Below are positions 25,882 through 33,591 of a DNA stretch of 64,000 nt, in pieces. The position numbers and the translations under genes were made by a program. Under the pieces are notes generated by a model, which was not told the origin of the DNA, did not search any database, and saw nothing but the letters and a program-made list of their open reading frames with translations. The stretch is from contig CAYVQF010000015.1 of NCBI GenBank assembly GCA_964454015.1, positions 1 to 64,000 of the forward strand, given 5' to 3'. Source of the DNA: CAYVQF01 sp964454015. Lineage in GTDB: Bacteria > Myxococcota_A > Bradymonadia > UBA4248. Each line of letters opens with the position of its first letter. Positions within the stretch are counted from its first letter, which is position 1.

Positions 25882-27150
25882 ATGTCCACCACCCACGCGG
25901 CCTTCCATGCGCCATCCCCCGGCCCATGCCTCCTCCTCGCCTTGGCCCTGGCCTGCCTGGCCTGCAACGGCAACCAAGCGCCACGCTCGGCCACGCCTGC
26001 CCCAGTCGAACCCACCCCGGACCAGGAGGGGACGACCCACGACACCCCCGAGGCCCCCCTCATGCCCACTGCCCCGACCCTGCTCCTCCTCGAAAGTCGC
26101 GACAGCGACGCCAACACCCTCCACCTCCAAGCGCTCACGCTCCCCGACCTCGAAGCCAGCGGCACACCCCGCACCCTGCCCGCGCCGGTCCTCAGCCGCG
26201 ACGGCTACCCCATCCCGCCCCCCATCGCCCACGACGGTCACGGAGCCTTCGTCATGGCCGAGGCCCAAGACGGTGAGCACTTTTTAGCGAGCTTTTCTTC
26301 TCTGGCAGCCACGCCCGTCAGGATCCCCGTCGGCGCCCTTCTCCCCGTGGCCCTCTTCCTCAGTGGGCGCACCCTCTTCGTCGGGGCCTTCGGCGAAGTC
26401 GGCTGGATCGATCTGGGCGCCGCGACCCCCACCTACGCCACCCTCGTCGCTCGCCCCGATTACCCCTACAAGCCCTACGATCTCTTCGCCCACAGCGGAG
26501 CGCAGGTGCTGGCCATCGACGACATCGTCATGCCCATCTTCGCCGACCTCTTCGCCCTCGACGCCCAAGGCCAGCCTGGCCACGTCAGCGGCATGGAGCT
26601 GCCCGGGGTCATCAATGGCACCTACACCCACGCCGCCCTGACCCCAGGCCCGGCGGCCAACCAGCACACCCTCTACCTCCTGGCGCCCTTCAGCATCATG
26701 GCGGGCCACGGCCACATCATGGGCGGCCTCACCCTCACCGAGGGTCGCCTCGATCATGACACCCGCCACCCTGCCAACAGCGGCGCCATCGGCCCCTTCG
26801 TCCAGGAGCTGGTCTCCCGCCGCGACGACAGCCTCGACCTCGTCGCTGGCGACATCTTCACCCCCTGGCAGGGCATGAGCCTCGCCGTTAGCGACGCCCA
26901 GGTGACCCTGTGGGTGGCCGCCGGCGAACGCGGCCTCTTCCGCTTCGACGCGCCCATGAACCATCTGAGCCGCCCGGCGGTACACGACCTCGGCGCCCCC
27001 TGTCTCGACGTCATCGCCCACGGCGCCGCCGTCTACGCGCTCGTGGGCGGCGACACGCCCGCCGTGCTGCGCCTGGACGCCGGCGCCGACACCTGGCAGG
27101 TCGCAGCGCGCACTACCCTCGCTGCGCCGGCCAGCCGCTTCGTTCGTTGA
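25882..27150 (+). CDS. Lipoprotein, probable beta-propeller, paralogue 1
   Basis: The product is 422 aa from the ATG at 25882, with GGAG 6 bases upstream. A long signal region ends in a Cys (ACLAC), then a Pro/Thr-rich tether. The mature part has repeated beta-strand blocks: GEVGWIDLG, YPYKPYDLFAHSG, VLAIDDIVMPIFADL, ELPGVINGTY and LWVAAGERGLFRF, the last typical of a propeller blade. It aligns throughout with the next gene (GELGWIDLS, PHKPYDLFAQHG, VAIDDRVMPVYADF, ELPGIINGHY, VFLAAGERGLWVL), so the pair arose by tandem duplication. An exposed binding or sensing role is likely, but no ligand is indicated. Confidence 0.65.
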   Translation: MSTTHAAFHAPSPGPCLLLALALACLACNGNQAPRSATPAPVEPTPDQEGTTHDTPEAPLMPTAPTLLLLESRDSDANTLHLQALTLPDLEASGTPRTLPAPVLSRDGYPIPPPIAHDGHGAFVMAEAQDGEHFLASFSSLAATPVRIPVGALLPVALFLSGRTLFVGAFGEVGWIDLGAATPTYATLVARPDYPYKPYDLFAHSGAQVLAIDDIVMPIFADLFALDAQGQPGHVSGMELPGVINGTYTHAALTPGPAANQHTLYLLAPFSIMAGHGHIMGGLTLTEGRLDHDTRHPANSGAIGPFVQELVSRRDDSLDLVAGDIFTPWQGMSLAVSDAQVTLWVAAGERGLFRFDAPMNHLSRPAVHDLGAPCLDVIAHGAAVYALVGGDTPAVLRLDAGADTWQVAARTTLAAPASRFVR

Positions 27151-27185
27151 CCCTCGCCCCTGGCCCCCTTCGCCCAAGGAGTCCC

Positions 27186-28520
27186 ATGCCTCTTCTCCGC
27201 CGAAGCGCCCTCACCGTGATGGCTGTCGCCGCGCTGCTCTGGGGCAGCGCACCTGCCTGCACCCCTTCTCAGCCCCCTGATCCCGCCCCCGGGAAGGCTG
27301 CGGCCTCACCAAGCGCCGATCCTGAAGCGCCGCCGCAAGATTCGCCCGCCACGGCCAGTGAAGCCGAGCCCAAGGAGGAGGCCCCCGTGACCCCTGAATC
27401 CCCAGCTCCCGTCGAGGTTCAAGCGCCTTTCCTTCTGATGGTCACCGGCGAGAGCGCCCCCGACCAGGTCTTCCTGCAGACCTTTACCATGGGCAAAGAG
27501 CCCTTAGGCCCGCGAGGCCAGCCCGTGAGCGGTCCCAAGCTCACCCTGGACTACCGCATGACCAAGTGGGCCGCGCCCATGAGCCACGACGGTCGCGGTG
27601 CCTCCATCACCCTCACCCGGGCGGAAGAGACGACTTTCGTCCACTACCAATCGCCCAACCCCGAAGAATCGCGCCGCATCTCCCTGGGCGACATCGCGCC
27701 AGTGGCGCTGCACCTCACGGAGAGCGCCATCTACGTCGGCGCCCACGGCGAGCTGGGCTGGATCGACCTCTCGCAAGCCGAAGCCAGCTATGCCGCCTTG
27801 GTGCAGCGCGCCAACCTGCCCCACAAGCCCTACGATCTCTTCGCCCAGCATGGGCGCCACCTGGTGGCCATCGACGACCGGGTCATGCCGGTCTACGCCG
27901 ACTTCTACCACCTCGATGAGGCCGGGCGCCCCACCCACCTCGCCGAGTGGGAGCTGCCGGGCATCATCAACGGCCACTACAACCATGCGGTCCTCGTCCC
28001 GCGCGGTGCAACGGGCCACACCCTCTACGTCACCGCGCCCTACGGCATTCGCACGGGCAGCGGCCAGATCATCGCGGCCCTGCCCATCGACGGCGCGCGC
28101 CTGGACGTCCCGGAGCGGCTGGTCCTCAACGGGGGGCGCAGCGCCGACGCGCCGCCCGTGCTCATCGAGCACGTCTCGCGCATGGGCAAGGAGCCGAGCC
28201 TGCTCTCGGGTGAGAGCTACACCCCGTGGACGGGCCTCGCCGTGGCCATCGACGCCACCACGGCGCACCCGCGTCTGGTTTTCCTGGCGGCAGGCGAGCG
28301 CGGCCTGTGGGTGCTCCCGCCTGACCTGAGCCCCGAAGCCGCCATCGGCCGCCTGCCCCTGGCTGGTCCCTGCCTCGACGTGGTCGTCTACGGCGATGAC
28401 CTCTACGCCTTGGTGGGCGGCGACGCGCCTCAGGTGGTGCACTTCGTCGAGGCCGAGGGCCAGTGGCAGGAGAAAGCGCGCCAGGACGCGCCCGCGGGCT
28501 CCCTGCGCTTCGTCCGCTGA
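27186..28520 (+). CDS. Lipoprotein, probable beta-propeller, paralogue 2
   Basis: The product is 444 aa from the ATG at 27186 (AAGGAG upstream), 35 bases after paralogue 1, so both are likely on one mRNA. A signal peptide ends at PACTPSQ with the lipidated Cys; a roughly 60-residue Pro/Glu/Ala linker follows. The C-terminal 350 residues align with the preceding protein block by block and both end in a SLRFVR / SRFVR tail. Divergence is high in the linker and low around the D-D-R/I-V-M-P-x-x-A-D and A-A-G-E-R-G-L motifs, which marks the functional core. Confidence 0.65.
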   Translation: MPLLRRSALTVMAVAALLWGSAPACTPSQPPDPAPGKAAASPSADPEAPPQDSPATASEAEPKEEAPVTPESPAPVEVQAPFLLMVTGESAPDQVFLQTFTMGKEPLGPRGQPVSGPKLTLDYRMTKWAAPMSHDGRGASITLTRAEETTFVHYQSPNPEESRRISLGDIAPVALHLTESAIYVGAHGELGWIDLSQAEASYAALVQRANLPHKPYDLFAQHGRHLVAIDDRVMPVYADFYHLDEAGRPTHLAEWELPGIINGHYNHAVLVPRGATGHTLYVTAPYGIRTGSGQIIAALPIDGARLDVPERLVLNGGRSADAPPVLIEHVSRMGKEPSLLSGESYTPWTGLAVAIDATTAHPRLVFLAAGERGLWVLPPDLSPEAAIGRLPLAGPCLDVVVYGDDLYALVGGDAPQVVHFVEAEGQWQEKARQDAPAGSLRFVR

Positions 28521-28603
28521 GGACGTTGTCGCGGCGCGATCGCAAGCACGGTCAAGACAGGGGGCGATGGCTCGCTTAGGTTGCGCACCAGGAGGAGACG
28601 GGC

Positions 28604-29524
28604 GTGCCATCGTACTGGGACAAGCTCAAAGTCGTAGACCACATGCAAGAAGTCATCGAGGCGCATCTGACGGCCCCGTTGACCCTGGCGGCCTTGACCC
28701 GCGGGACGGGCTACTCCGTCTTTCACGCCGCCAGGATGTTCAAAGAGATCACCGGCAAGACCCCCTTCGCGTACCTGCGCTTGCGCCGCTTGAGCGCCGC
28801 CGCGGAGCGTCTGGCCGGTGAGCACGAGCGGGTGATCGACGTGGCCTTCGACTTTGTCTTCGACTCGCACGAGGGATTCACCCGGGCCTTCGCCCGCGCC
28901 TTTGGGGTGACACCGACGGCTTTCATGAGAACCCGGCCGGAGCTGGCGCTGTTCATGCCCTTGCCCATGCGCGATCACTATTGGCGTCAACAACGAGGAG
29001 AGACACAGATGAACGAGCAAGCCACGTCAGCCACGGTGCAGACGGTATTCGTCCAGATCCTGGAGCGCCCCGCGCGCAAGGCCATCATCAAGCGGGGTAA
29101 GAAAGCGGGACATTACTTTGAGTATTGCGAAGAAGTCGGTTGTGATGTTTGGGAAAAGCTCCTCGCCATTCCCGACGCCATCCACGAGCCCATGGGGATG
29201 TGGCTGCCCGAGTCGTGGCGCGCGCCCGAGACCTCCATCTACGTCCAGGGGGTGGAGGTGGCTGTGGATTGGGCGGGCGAGGTGCCGGCGGGCTTCACCA
29301 CCATCGACTTGCCGCCGTGCAAGATGTTGGTTTTCCAGGGCGAGCCTTATGACGACGCGATCTTCGAGGCGGCCATCGCCCAGGTGTGGGAGGTGATGAA
29401 GAAGTACCGGCCCGAGACGATTGGTTATCGCTGGGCCGACGAGGACGGGCCGCGCTTCCAGCTCGAGCCGCAGGGCGAGCGTGGCTACATCGAGGGGCGC
29501 CCCGTGCGTCCGGTGGCGGGCTAG
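28604..29524 (+). CDS. AraC-family regulator fused to a GyrI-like effector-binding domain
   Basis: The product is 306 aa from a GTG at 28604, with AGGAGGAG upstream. Residues 1-105 hold two helix-turn-helix units of AraC type (PLTLAALTRGTGYSVFHAARMFKEITGKTPFAYLR, and VIDVAFDFVFDSHEGFTRAFARAFGVTPTAF). Residues 140-306 form a GyrI/Rob-type domain with YCEEVGCDVWEKL, WLPESW and the EPYDDAIFEAAIAQVW helix. This layout is that of regulators which bind small hydrophobic drugs or metabolites and switch on efflux or detoxification. It lies tail to tail with tryptophanase, with no target gene next to it. Confidence 0.85.
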   Translation: MPSYWDKLKVVDHMQEVIEAHLTAPLTLAALTRGTGYSVFHAARMFKEITGKTPFAYLRLRRLSAAAERLAGEHERVIDVAFDFVFDSHEGFTRAFARAFGVTPTAFMRTRPELALFMPLPMRDHYWRQQRGETQMNEQATSATVQTVFVQILERPARKAIIKRGKKAGHYFEYCEEVGCDVWEKLLAIPDAIHEPMGMWLPESWRAPETSIYVQGVEVAVDWAGEVPAGFTTIDLPPCKMLVFQGEPYDDAIFEAAIAQVWEVMKKYRPETIGYRWADEDGPRFQLEPQGERGYIEGRPVRPVAG

Positions 29525-29577
29525 GGAGCGGCGCGGCCAGGGGCCGGCACGCCTCGGCGGGGGTGGATCCCAGCGGC

Positions 29578-30951
29578 TCAGTCCAAGCGGGCGAAGGCGG
29601 CGTTGAAGTGGGGCAGAACCTCGGGGCGGTGGACGAAGCGCATGCCGCAGATGCTGTGGCGGCGCTGGTAGAGCTCGGCGATGGCCTCGACGACGTAGTC
29701 CATGTGGCTCTGGGTGTAGGTGCGGCGTGGGATGGCCAGGCGGACCAGATCGAGCGCTGGCCAGCGCCAGGTGCCGTCGGCTTGGAGCCGCCCGAACATG
29801 ACGTTGCCGATTTCGCAGCAGCGGATGCCCGCCTCTTCGTAGAGGGCGACCGAGAGGGACCAGCCGGGGAAGGCCTCGTCCGGGAGGTGGTCGCAGAAGC
29901 GGCGGCCGTTGAGGTAGATGGCGTGGCCGCCGAAGGGCTTGAGCAGGGGCACGCCGGCCTCGGCCAGGTGGCGGCCGACGTAGGCCGTGGAGGTGATGCG
30001 ATAGCGGAGGTAGTCTTCGTCGAGGATTTCGGCGATGCCCACGGCGAGGGCGTCGAGATCGCGGCCGGCCAATCCGCCGTAGGTGGGGAAGCCTTCGGTG
30101 AGGACCATTTGGTTGCGCACCTGCTCGGCCCAGGCGTCGTCATCGAGGGTGAGGACGCCGCCGATGTTGCCGAAGGCGTCCTTCTTCATGCTCATCAGGG
30201 CACCGTCGCTGTAGGAGAACATCTCGCGGGCGATCTCTCGGGGGGACTTGTCGGCGTAGCCCTCTTCGCGCAGCTTGATGAAGTAGGCGTTCTCGGCGAA
30301 GCGGGCGGCGTCGATGAAGAGGGGGATGCGGTGGCGCTGGCACAGGGCTTTGGCGTCGCGGAGGTTGGCCATGCTCACGGGCTGGCCGCCGCCGGAGTTG
30401 TTGGTGACGGTGATGAGGACGAAGGGGACGGGGGGATGGTGGGGGTCGTCGAGGTAGCGCGCCAGGGCGTCGAGGTCGATGTTGCCTTTGAAGGGGTGGT
30501 CGCTGTCGGGATCGAGGGCGGCGGGGATTTTGAGGTCCAGGGGCAGGGCCTGGGCGTGGGCGATGTTGGCGCGGGTGGTGTCGAAGTGGGTGTTGCCCGG
30601 GATGACATCGCCGGCCTTGACCACGGCGCCGCAGAGGAGGCGTTCGCTGGCCCGCCCTTGGTGGGTGGGGATGACGTGGCGGTGACCAAAGATGGCGCGC
30701 ACGGCGTTGGCGAAGCGGTAGTAGGAGGTGGCGCCGGCGTAGGACTCGTCGCCTTGCATGATCCCCGACCACTGGGCGGCGCTCATGGCGCCCGTGCCGG
30801 AGTCGGTGAGGAGATCGATGAGGACGTGCTCGGCGTGCAGGCGAAAGGGATTGTAGGCCGCCTCGGCCATCAGCCGGCGCCGCTCTGCGGGCGTGGTCAT
30901 GCGGATCGCTTCGACAACCTTGATGCGGAAGGGCTCGATGATGGTCTTCAT
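29578..30951 (-). CDS. tnaA: Tryptophanase (L-tryptophan indole-lyase)
   Basis: The product is 457 aa, a PLP beta-eliminating lyase that splits tryptophan to indole, pyruvate and ammonia. The PLP Lys is K257 in SMKKDAFGN, with D214 in FIDAARFAEN contacting the pyridine nitrogen and Y71 in DESYAG. The length (457) is closer to tyrosine phenol-lyase (456) than to E. coli TnaA (471), so specificity residues matter. Position 124 is Asp (TnaA D137; Thr in TPL), position 381 is Ile (TPL needs Arg381), and position 448 is His (TnaA H463; Phe in TPL). All three favour tryptophanase. These comparisons are from memory of the families. The leader holds a hairpin and U-run (see 31002-31079). Confidence 0.85.
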   Translation of the reverse strand: MKTIIEPFRIKVVEAIRMTTPAERRRLMAEAAYNPFRLHAEHVLIDLLTDSGTGAMSAAQWSGIMQGDESYAGATSYYRFANAVRAIFGHRHVIPTHQGRASERLLCGAVVKAGDVIPGNTHFDTTRANIAHAQALPLDLKIPAALDPDSDHPFKGNIDLDALARYLDDPHHPPVPFVLITVTNNSGGGQPVSMANLRDAKALCQRHRIPLFIDAARFAENAYFIKLREEGYADKSPREIAREMFSYSDGALMSMKKDAFGNIGGVLTLDDDAWAEQVRNQMVLTEGFPTYGGLAGRDLDALAVGIAEILDEDYLRYRITSTAYVGRHLAEAGVPLLKPFGGHAIYLNGRRFCDHLPDEAFPGWSLSVALYEEAGIRCCEIGNVMFGRLQADGTWRWPALDLVRLAIPRRTYTQSHMDYVVEAIAELYQRRHSICGMRFVHRPEVLPHFNAAFARLD

Positions 30952-30989
30952 GGTGCGGCCTGCGTCCTATCCTCGATCTAGCGTGTTTC

Positions 30990-31576
30990 CCTTGGTCCAC
31001 AGGGAAAAAAATACCTGAAAGGTCCGGTACACTCGTGTTTGCGACAACAGAGTGTACGCACCAAAGAAACTTTTCAGGTGACGAAGAAAGTACGACAAAA
31101 ACTGGAAAAAGAGAAGCGCAGAGTTGAACGCCGGAAACGCCAGCCCGCTCCGGCTGCCCGGTTGGGTACGCATTGAGTCCGGACCGAGTTGAGTGAGCGA
31201 AGCCAAGCCATTGCGCAAGGAGGCTTGGGTGCGGTGCTCAACCTCCATCCTTTGCCGAGGCGATAGGGACTTTTCTCAGGCTAGGCATTTGGACCGCTGG
31301 GATGGCGCTGGTCACTCTTTTATCTTTGGGTATGACGCCAAGATGAACCTCGTGGCTGATGCCACGGAGCTTGGCAAGGAAGCCTTCGCGACCCACCACC
31401 GCGAAGTCAGCCGCCTGAATGACCTCGTCGAGCAAGCCCTGCACCCGACTGCCCGAGCCAAGCAGGGTCGCCACAGGGAAGCCTTTGCTGTCGCCCACAA
31501 CCATCGACGACGCAAGATCGAGACAGAGAGTGTTGCTGAGTTCTCCTACCGTCACTCTGCATGTTCTCGGTCTTAG
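30990..31576 (+). pseudogene. Decayed, AT-richer stretch, possible mobile-element remnant
   Basis: A plus-strand frame ending in TGA at 31174 reads as a basic, coding-like fragment (VHSCLRQQSVRTKETF, then KKVRQKLEKEKRRVERR). Another frame, 31193-31576 (127 aa), contains GHSFIFGYDAKMNLVADAT, which recalls DDE transposase sequence but is not convincing. An overlapping minus frame (31238-31714) is equally open. The composition is less GC-rich than the neighbours. I cannot assign a family; it may be a broken transposase gene or foreign non-coding DNA. Confidence 0.3.
31002..31079 (-). terminator. Nested hairpin with U-run in the tryptophanase leader
   Basis: Read on the minus strand, ACCTGAAA (31079-31072) pairs with TTTCAGGT (31020-31013), and inside it GTACACTC (31057-31050) pairs with GAGTGTAC (31034-31027) around a 15-base loop. 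An A then seven Ts follow directly (to about 31004), ending about 50 bases upstream of the tnaA ATG. Arms plus T-run look like an intrinsic terminator placed as a leader attenuator; alternatively it ends an older upstream transcript. A second small stem, TTTCCCT/AGGGAAA, lies between it and the gene. Confidence 0.5.
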
Positions 31577-31762
31577 CGCATGGTAGACCTCCCCGACATG
31601 GCACGGCCATGGAGGAAGTAAAGGGGCCGCGGGGTGGCTATGGTGCGGGTGGCGAGGGCGAGTGGCCGCGGGGTAGGTCCCCTGCGGCGGCAGGGAGCGG
31701 CAGCGCACGCCCAAGCACGATGGGTAGCCGCCGTCACGGCACGAGAGAGCGCTTGGGTGGGA

Positions 31763-32251
31763 TCAGAAATAGTAGCGGATGTGGCCGCCGAAGTTGATGA
31801 GGTCCGCTTTGAGATCGTTGAGGATGAGGAGGCCCGGGCGGTACTCGAGGACGATGTCGATGGGGACGGGGACGAAGTTGAACTCCAAGCCGAGGACGCC
31901 GCTGGCGCCGAGCCAGAAGGCGTCGCCGAAGCCGCCGAAGCCGCCGAGGCCGATGGCCCAGCCGAGGTCGATGACGCTGCCGCGGGCCAAGGAGGGGCCT
32001 TCCCAGAGGTAATCCAGGGAGAGGCCGATGACCGTGCCGTAATCGCGGCCCAGGCCCCAGACCCCGACGACGCCTTGCACGGCGTGGGCGTCGGCCATAA
32101 AGTACTTCATGGATACGCCCGAAGCGCCGGTGCCACCGCCGAGACCGATGCCGAAGTTGCCGCTGGAGCGGACCTCGGCGCTGGCTTGGGTGGCGGCGAG
32201 GGTGAGGGTGAGGGCGAAGGTGAGGGCGAAGGTGAGGATGAGGCGCTTCAT
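31763..32251 (-). CDS. Small outer-membrane beta-barrel-like protein
   Basis: The product is 162 aa from the ATG at 32251 with AAGGA 8 bases upstream. A signal peptide (MKRLILTFALTFALTLTLAA) is cut near ASA-E. The mature protein alternates hydrophobic and glycine-rich strands (FGIGLGGGTGASGVSMKYFM, AIGLGGFGGFGDAFWLGASGVLGLEFNF) and ends HIRYYF, the aromatic C-terminal residue used by the BAM complex to recognise outer-membrane proteins. The signal peptide core is encoded by a 12-base tandem repeat (see findings). Function unknown; a small porin-like or structural protein is likely. Confidence 0.65.
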   Translation of the reverse strand: MKRLILTFALTFALTLTLAATQASAEVRSSGNFGIGLGGGTGASGVSMKYFMADAHAVQGVVGVWGLGRDYGTVIGLSLDYLWEGPSLARGSVIDLGWAIGLGGFGGFGDAFWLGASGVLGLEFNFVPVPIDIVLEYRPGLLILNDLKADLINFGGHIRYYF

Positions 32252-32393
32252 GCAGCATTTCCTTGGCTAAGCGCGCCACCATGAGAGGGTTGACCTGGGG
32301 TGGGCAGCGCGGTGTGGGCTCGAACACCTTTGTGCACCGCGGCAGAGGTTGTCAACGGAGAGCGAAGAACAAGTGTATTCAATAAAAGAAGAA

Positions 32394-32864
32394 ATGCCAT
32401 CTGCGGCCGATATGGTGCGCCAATTCTGGGAACGCATGGGGAGCAACGATTTCTACAGCGCCAGCGAGTTGCTGACGGCGGACTTCGTCCTCGAGTGGCC
32501 CCAGTCGCAGGAGCGCCTGCGCGGGCCCGAGCGCTTCGCCCGGCTCAACCAGGAGTACCCGGCCCACGGCCCGTGGGTCTTTACGGTGCACCGCTTGGTG
32601 GCCAGCGGCGACCAAGTGGTGACCGACGTCGGTGTCAGCGACGGCGTGCAAGTGGCGCGGGCCATCTCCTTCTTCACGGTGCGCGCCGACGGCATCTGCC
32701 ATCTGCTGGAGTTCTGGCCCGAGTCCTACGGCGCACCGGCCAACCGAGCCCACCTGGTGGAGCGCCTGGACCTGGGCGCAGCGCTCGCCGGTGACGCCGT
32801 GCCTGAGGCGGAAGAAGGGAGCCACCCCGCGTGGTTGATCCCCGAGGAAGAGCCGCCCCCTTGA
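32394..32864 (+). CDS. SnoaL-like / NTF2-fold protein
   Basis: The product is 156 aa from the ATG at 32394; a TTG at 32349 gives a longer form with no usable ribosome site. It matches the SnoaL-like cone fold: MVRQFWERMGSNDFYSASELLTADFVLEWPQS, then GPERFARLNQEYP, WVFTVHRLVASGDQVVTDV and GICHLLEFWPESYG. Members include cyclases, isomerases and small binding proteins; catalysis depends on pocket residues that cannot be judged here. A C-terminal acidic, Pro-rich tail (PEEEPPP) follows. It is a cytoplasmic, stand-alone gene. Confidence 0.7.
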   Translation: MPSAADMVRQFWERMGSNDFYSASELLTADFVLEWPQSQERLRGPERFARLNQEYPAHGPWVFTVHRLVASGDQVVTDVGVSDGVQVARAISFFTVRADGICHLLEFWPESYGAPANRAHLVERLDLGAALAGDAVPEAEEGSHPAWLIPEEEPPP

Positions 32865-32961
32865 CCCTGGGCCACGCGCATGAATGATGACCCCGGGTCC
32901 AGCGCCGGTCGTGTGCGACGGCCGCCTGCGCTCCTCTACCCCCATCACCTGGTGCCGCCCC

Positions 32962-33591
32962 ATGCGTCTCCCACCCCTGCTCTCCTTCACATGCTGCTTG
33001 GTGCTCAGCGGCGCCGCGGCCTGCAGCGGCAGCCACGTCATGACCCCCTTACCCGAGGAGGTCCCCAACAAGCCGGCCCACGGCGTCGCCTGGCCCGTGG
33101 ACACGGACCTGGCCATCGCCAGCGGCATCGACGACACGGGCATGGCCTGGGCCCACGCCCGCGGCTACCTCCCCGGCGCGTGGGAGGCCCTGTGGCAGGC
33201 CCTGGGCCAGGGCGAAATCTGCGTCGACCAGGTGCAAGTGGCGAGCTACAGCATCCACCCCATCGAGGCAGAAGGCTTCCCCATCGCCTTTCGCATCGAC
33301 AACACGGTGAAGAACATCATCACGGTCACCTTCAGCCTCACCTGGCGCTTCCATCGGCAAATCGTGGGCGACACCTGGCAGTGGATCGTCGGCAGCGGCC
33401 ACAAGACCGCCGGCACCAGCTACATCGAGGCCCTCGACTACGCCATGAGCTTCCAGCGCCAGGATGACGGCCGCATCGCCTTCGAGCTGGTGGCCGAGGT
33501 GCGGGCCGTCCGCCTGAGCGAGGATGATCCCCGCGGCTACCTCGAAGCGCTGGTGGCGCGCTTACGCGAGGTCACGGCCACGCCGCCCTGA
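32962..33591 (+). CDS. Predicted lipoprotein, unknown
   Basis: The product is 209 aa from the ATG at 32962. The N-terminus MRLPPLLSFTCCLVLSGAAAC is a lipoprotein signal peptide with Cys at the end of SGAAAC. The mature part is a mix of strands and helices (TDLAIASGIDDTGMAWAHARGYLPG, SFQRQDDGRIAFELVAEVRAVRLSEDDPRG) with no known family. The last 30 bases overlap the 3' end of the convergent methyltransferase gene. The frame opens at 32884, but that extension lacks signal-peptide sense. Confidence 0.6.
   Translation: MRLPPLLSFTCCLVLSGAAACSGSHVMTPLPEEVPNKPAHGVAWPVDTDLAIASGIDDTGMAWAHARGYLPGAWEALWQALGQGEICVDQVQVASYSIHPIEAEGFPIAFRIDNTVKNIITVTFSLTWRFHRQIVGDTWQWIVGSGHKTAGTSYIEALDYAMSFQRQDDGRIAFELVAEVRAVRLSEDDPRGYLEALVARLREVTATPP

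Noticed and set aside
31013..31079. Integron attC site
   Set aside because: The nested arms lack the GTTRRRY core sites, and no integrase is nearby.
31238..31714. 158-aa minus frame as a transposase
   Set aside because: The GDSKGFPVATLL segment is only vaguely like a DDE protein; I could not find the catalytic spacing, so it is listed only as an uncertain remnant.
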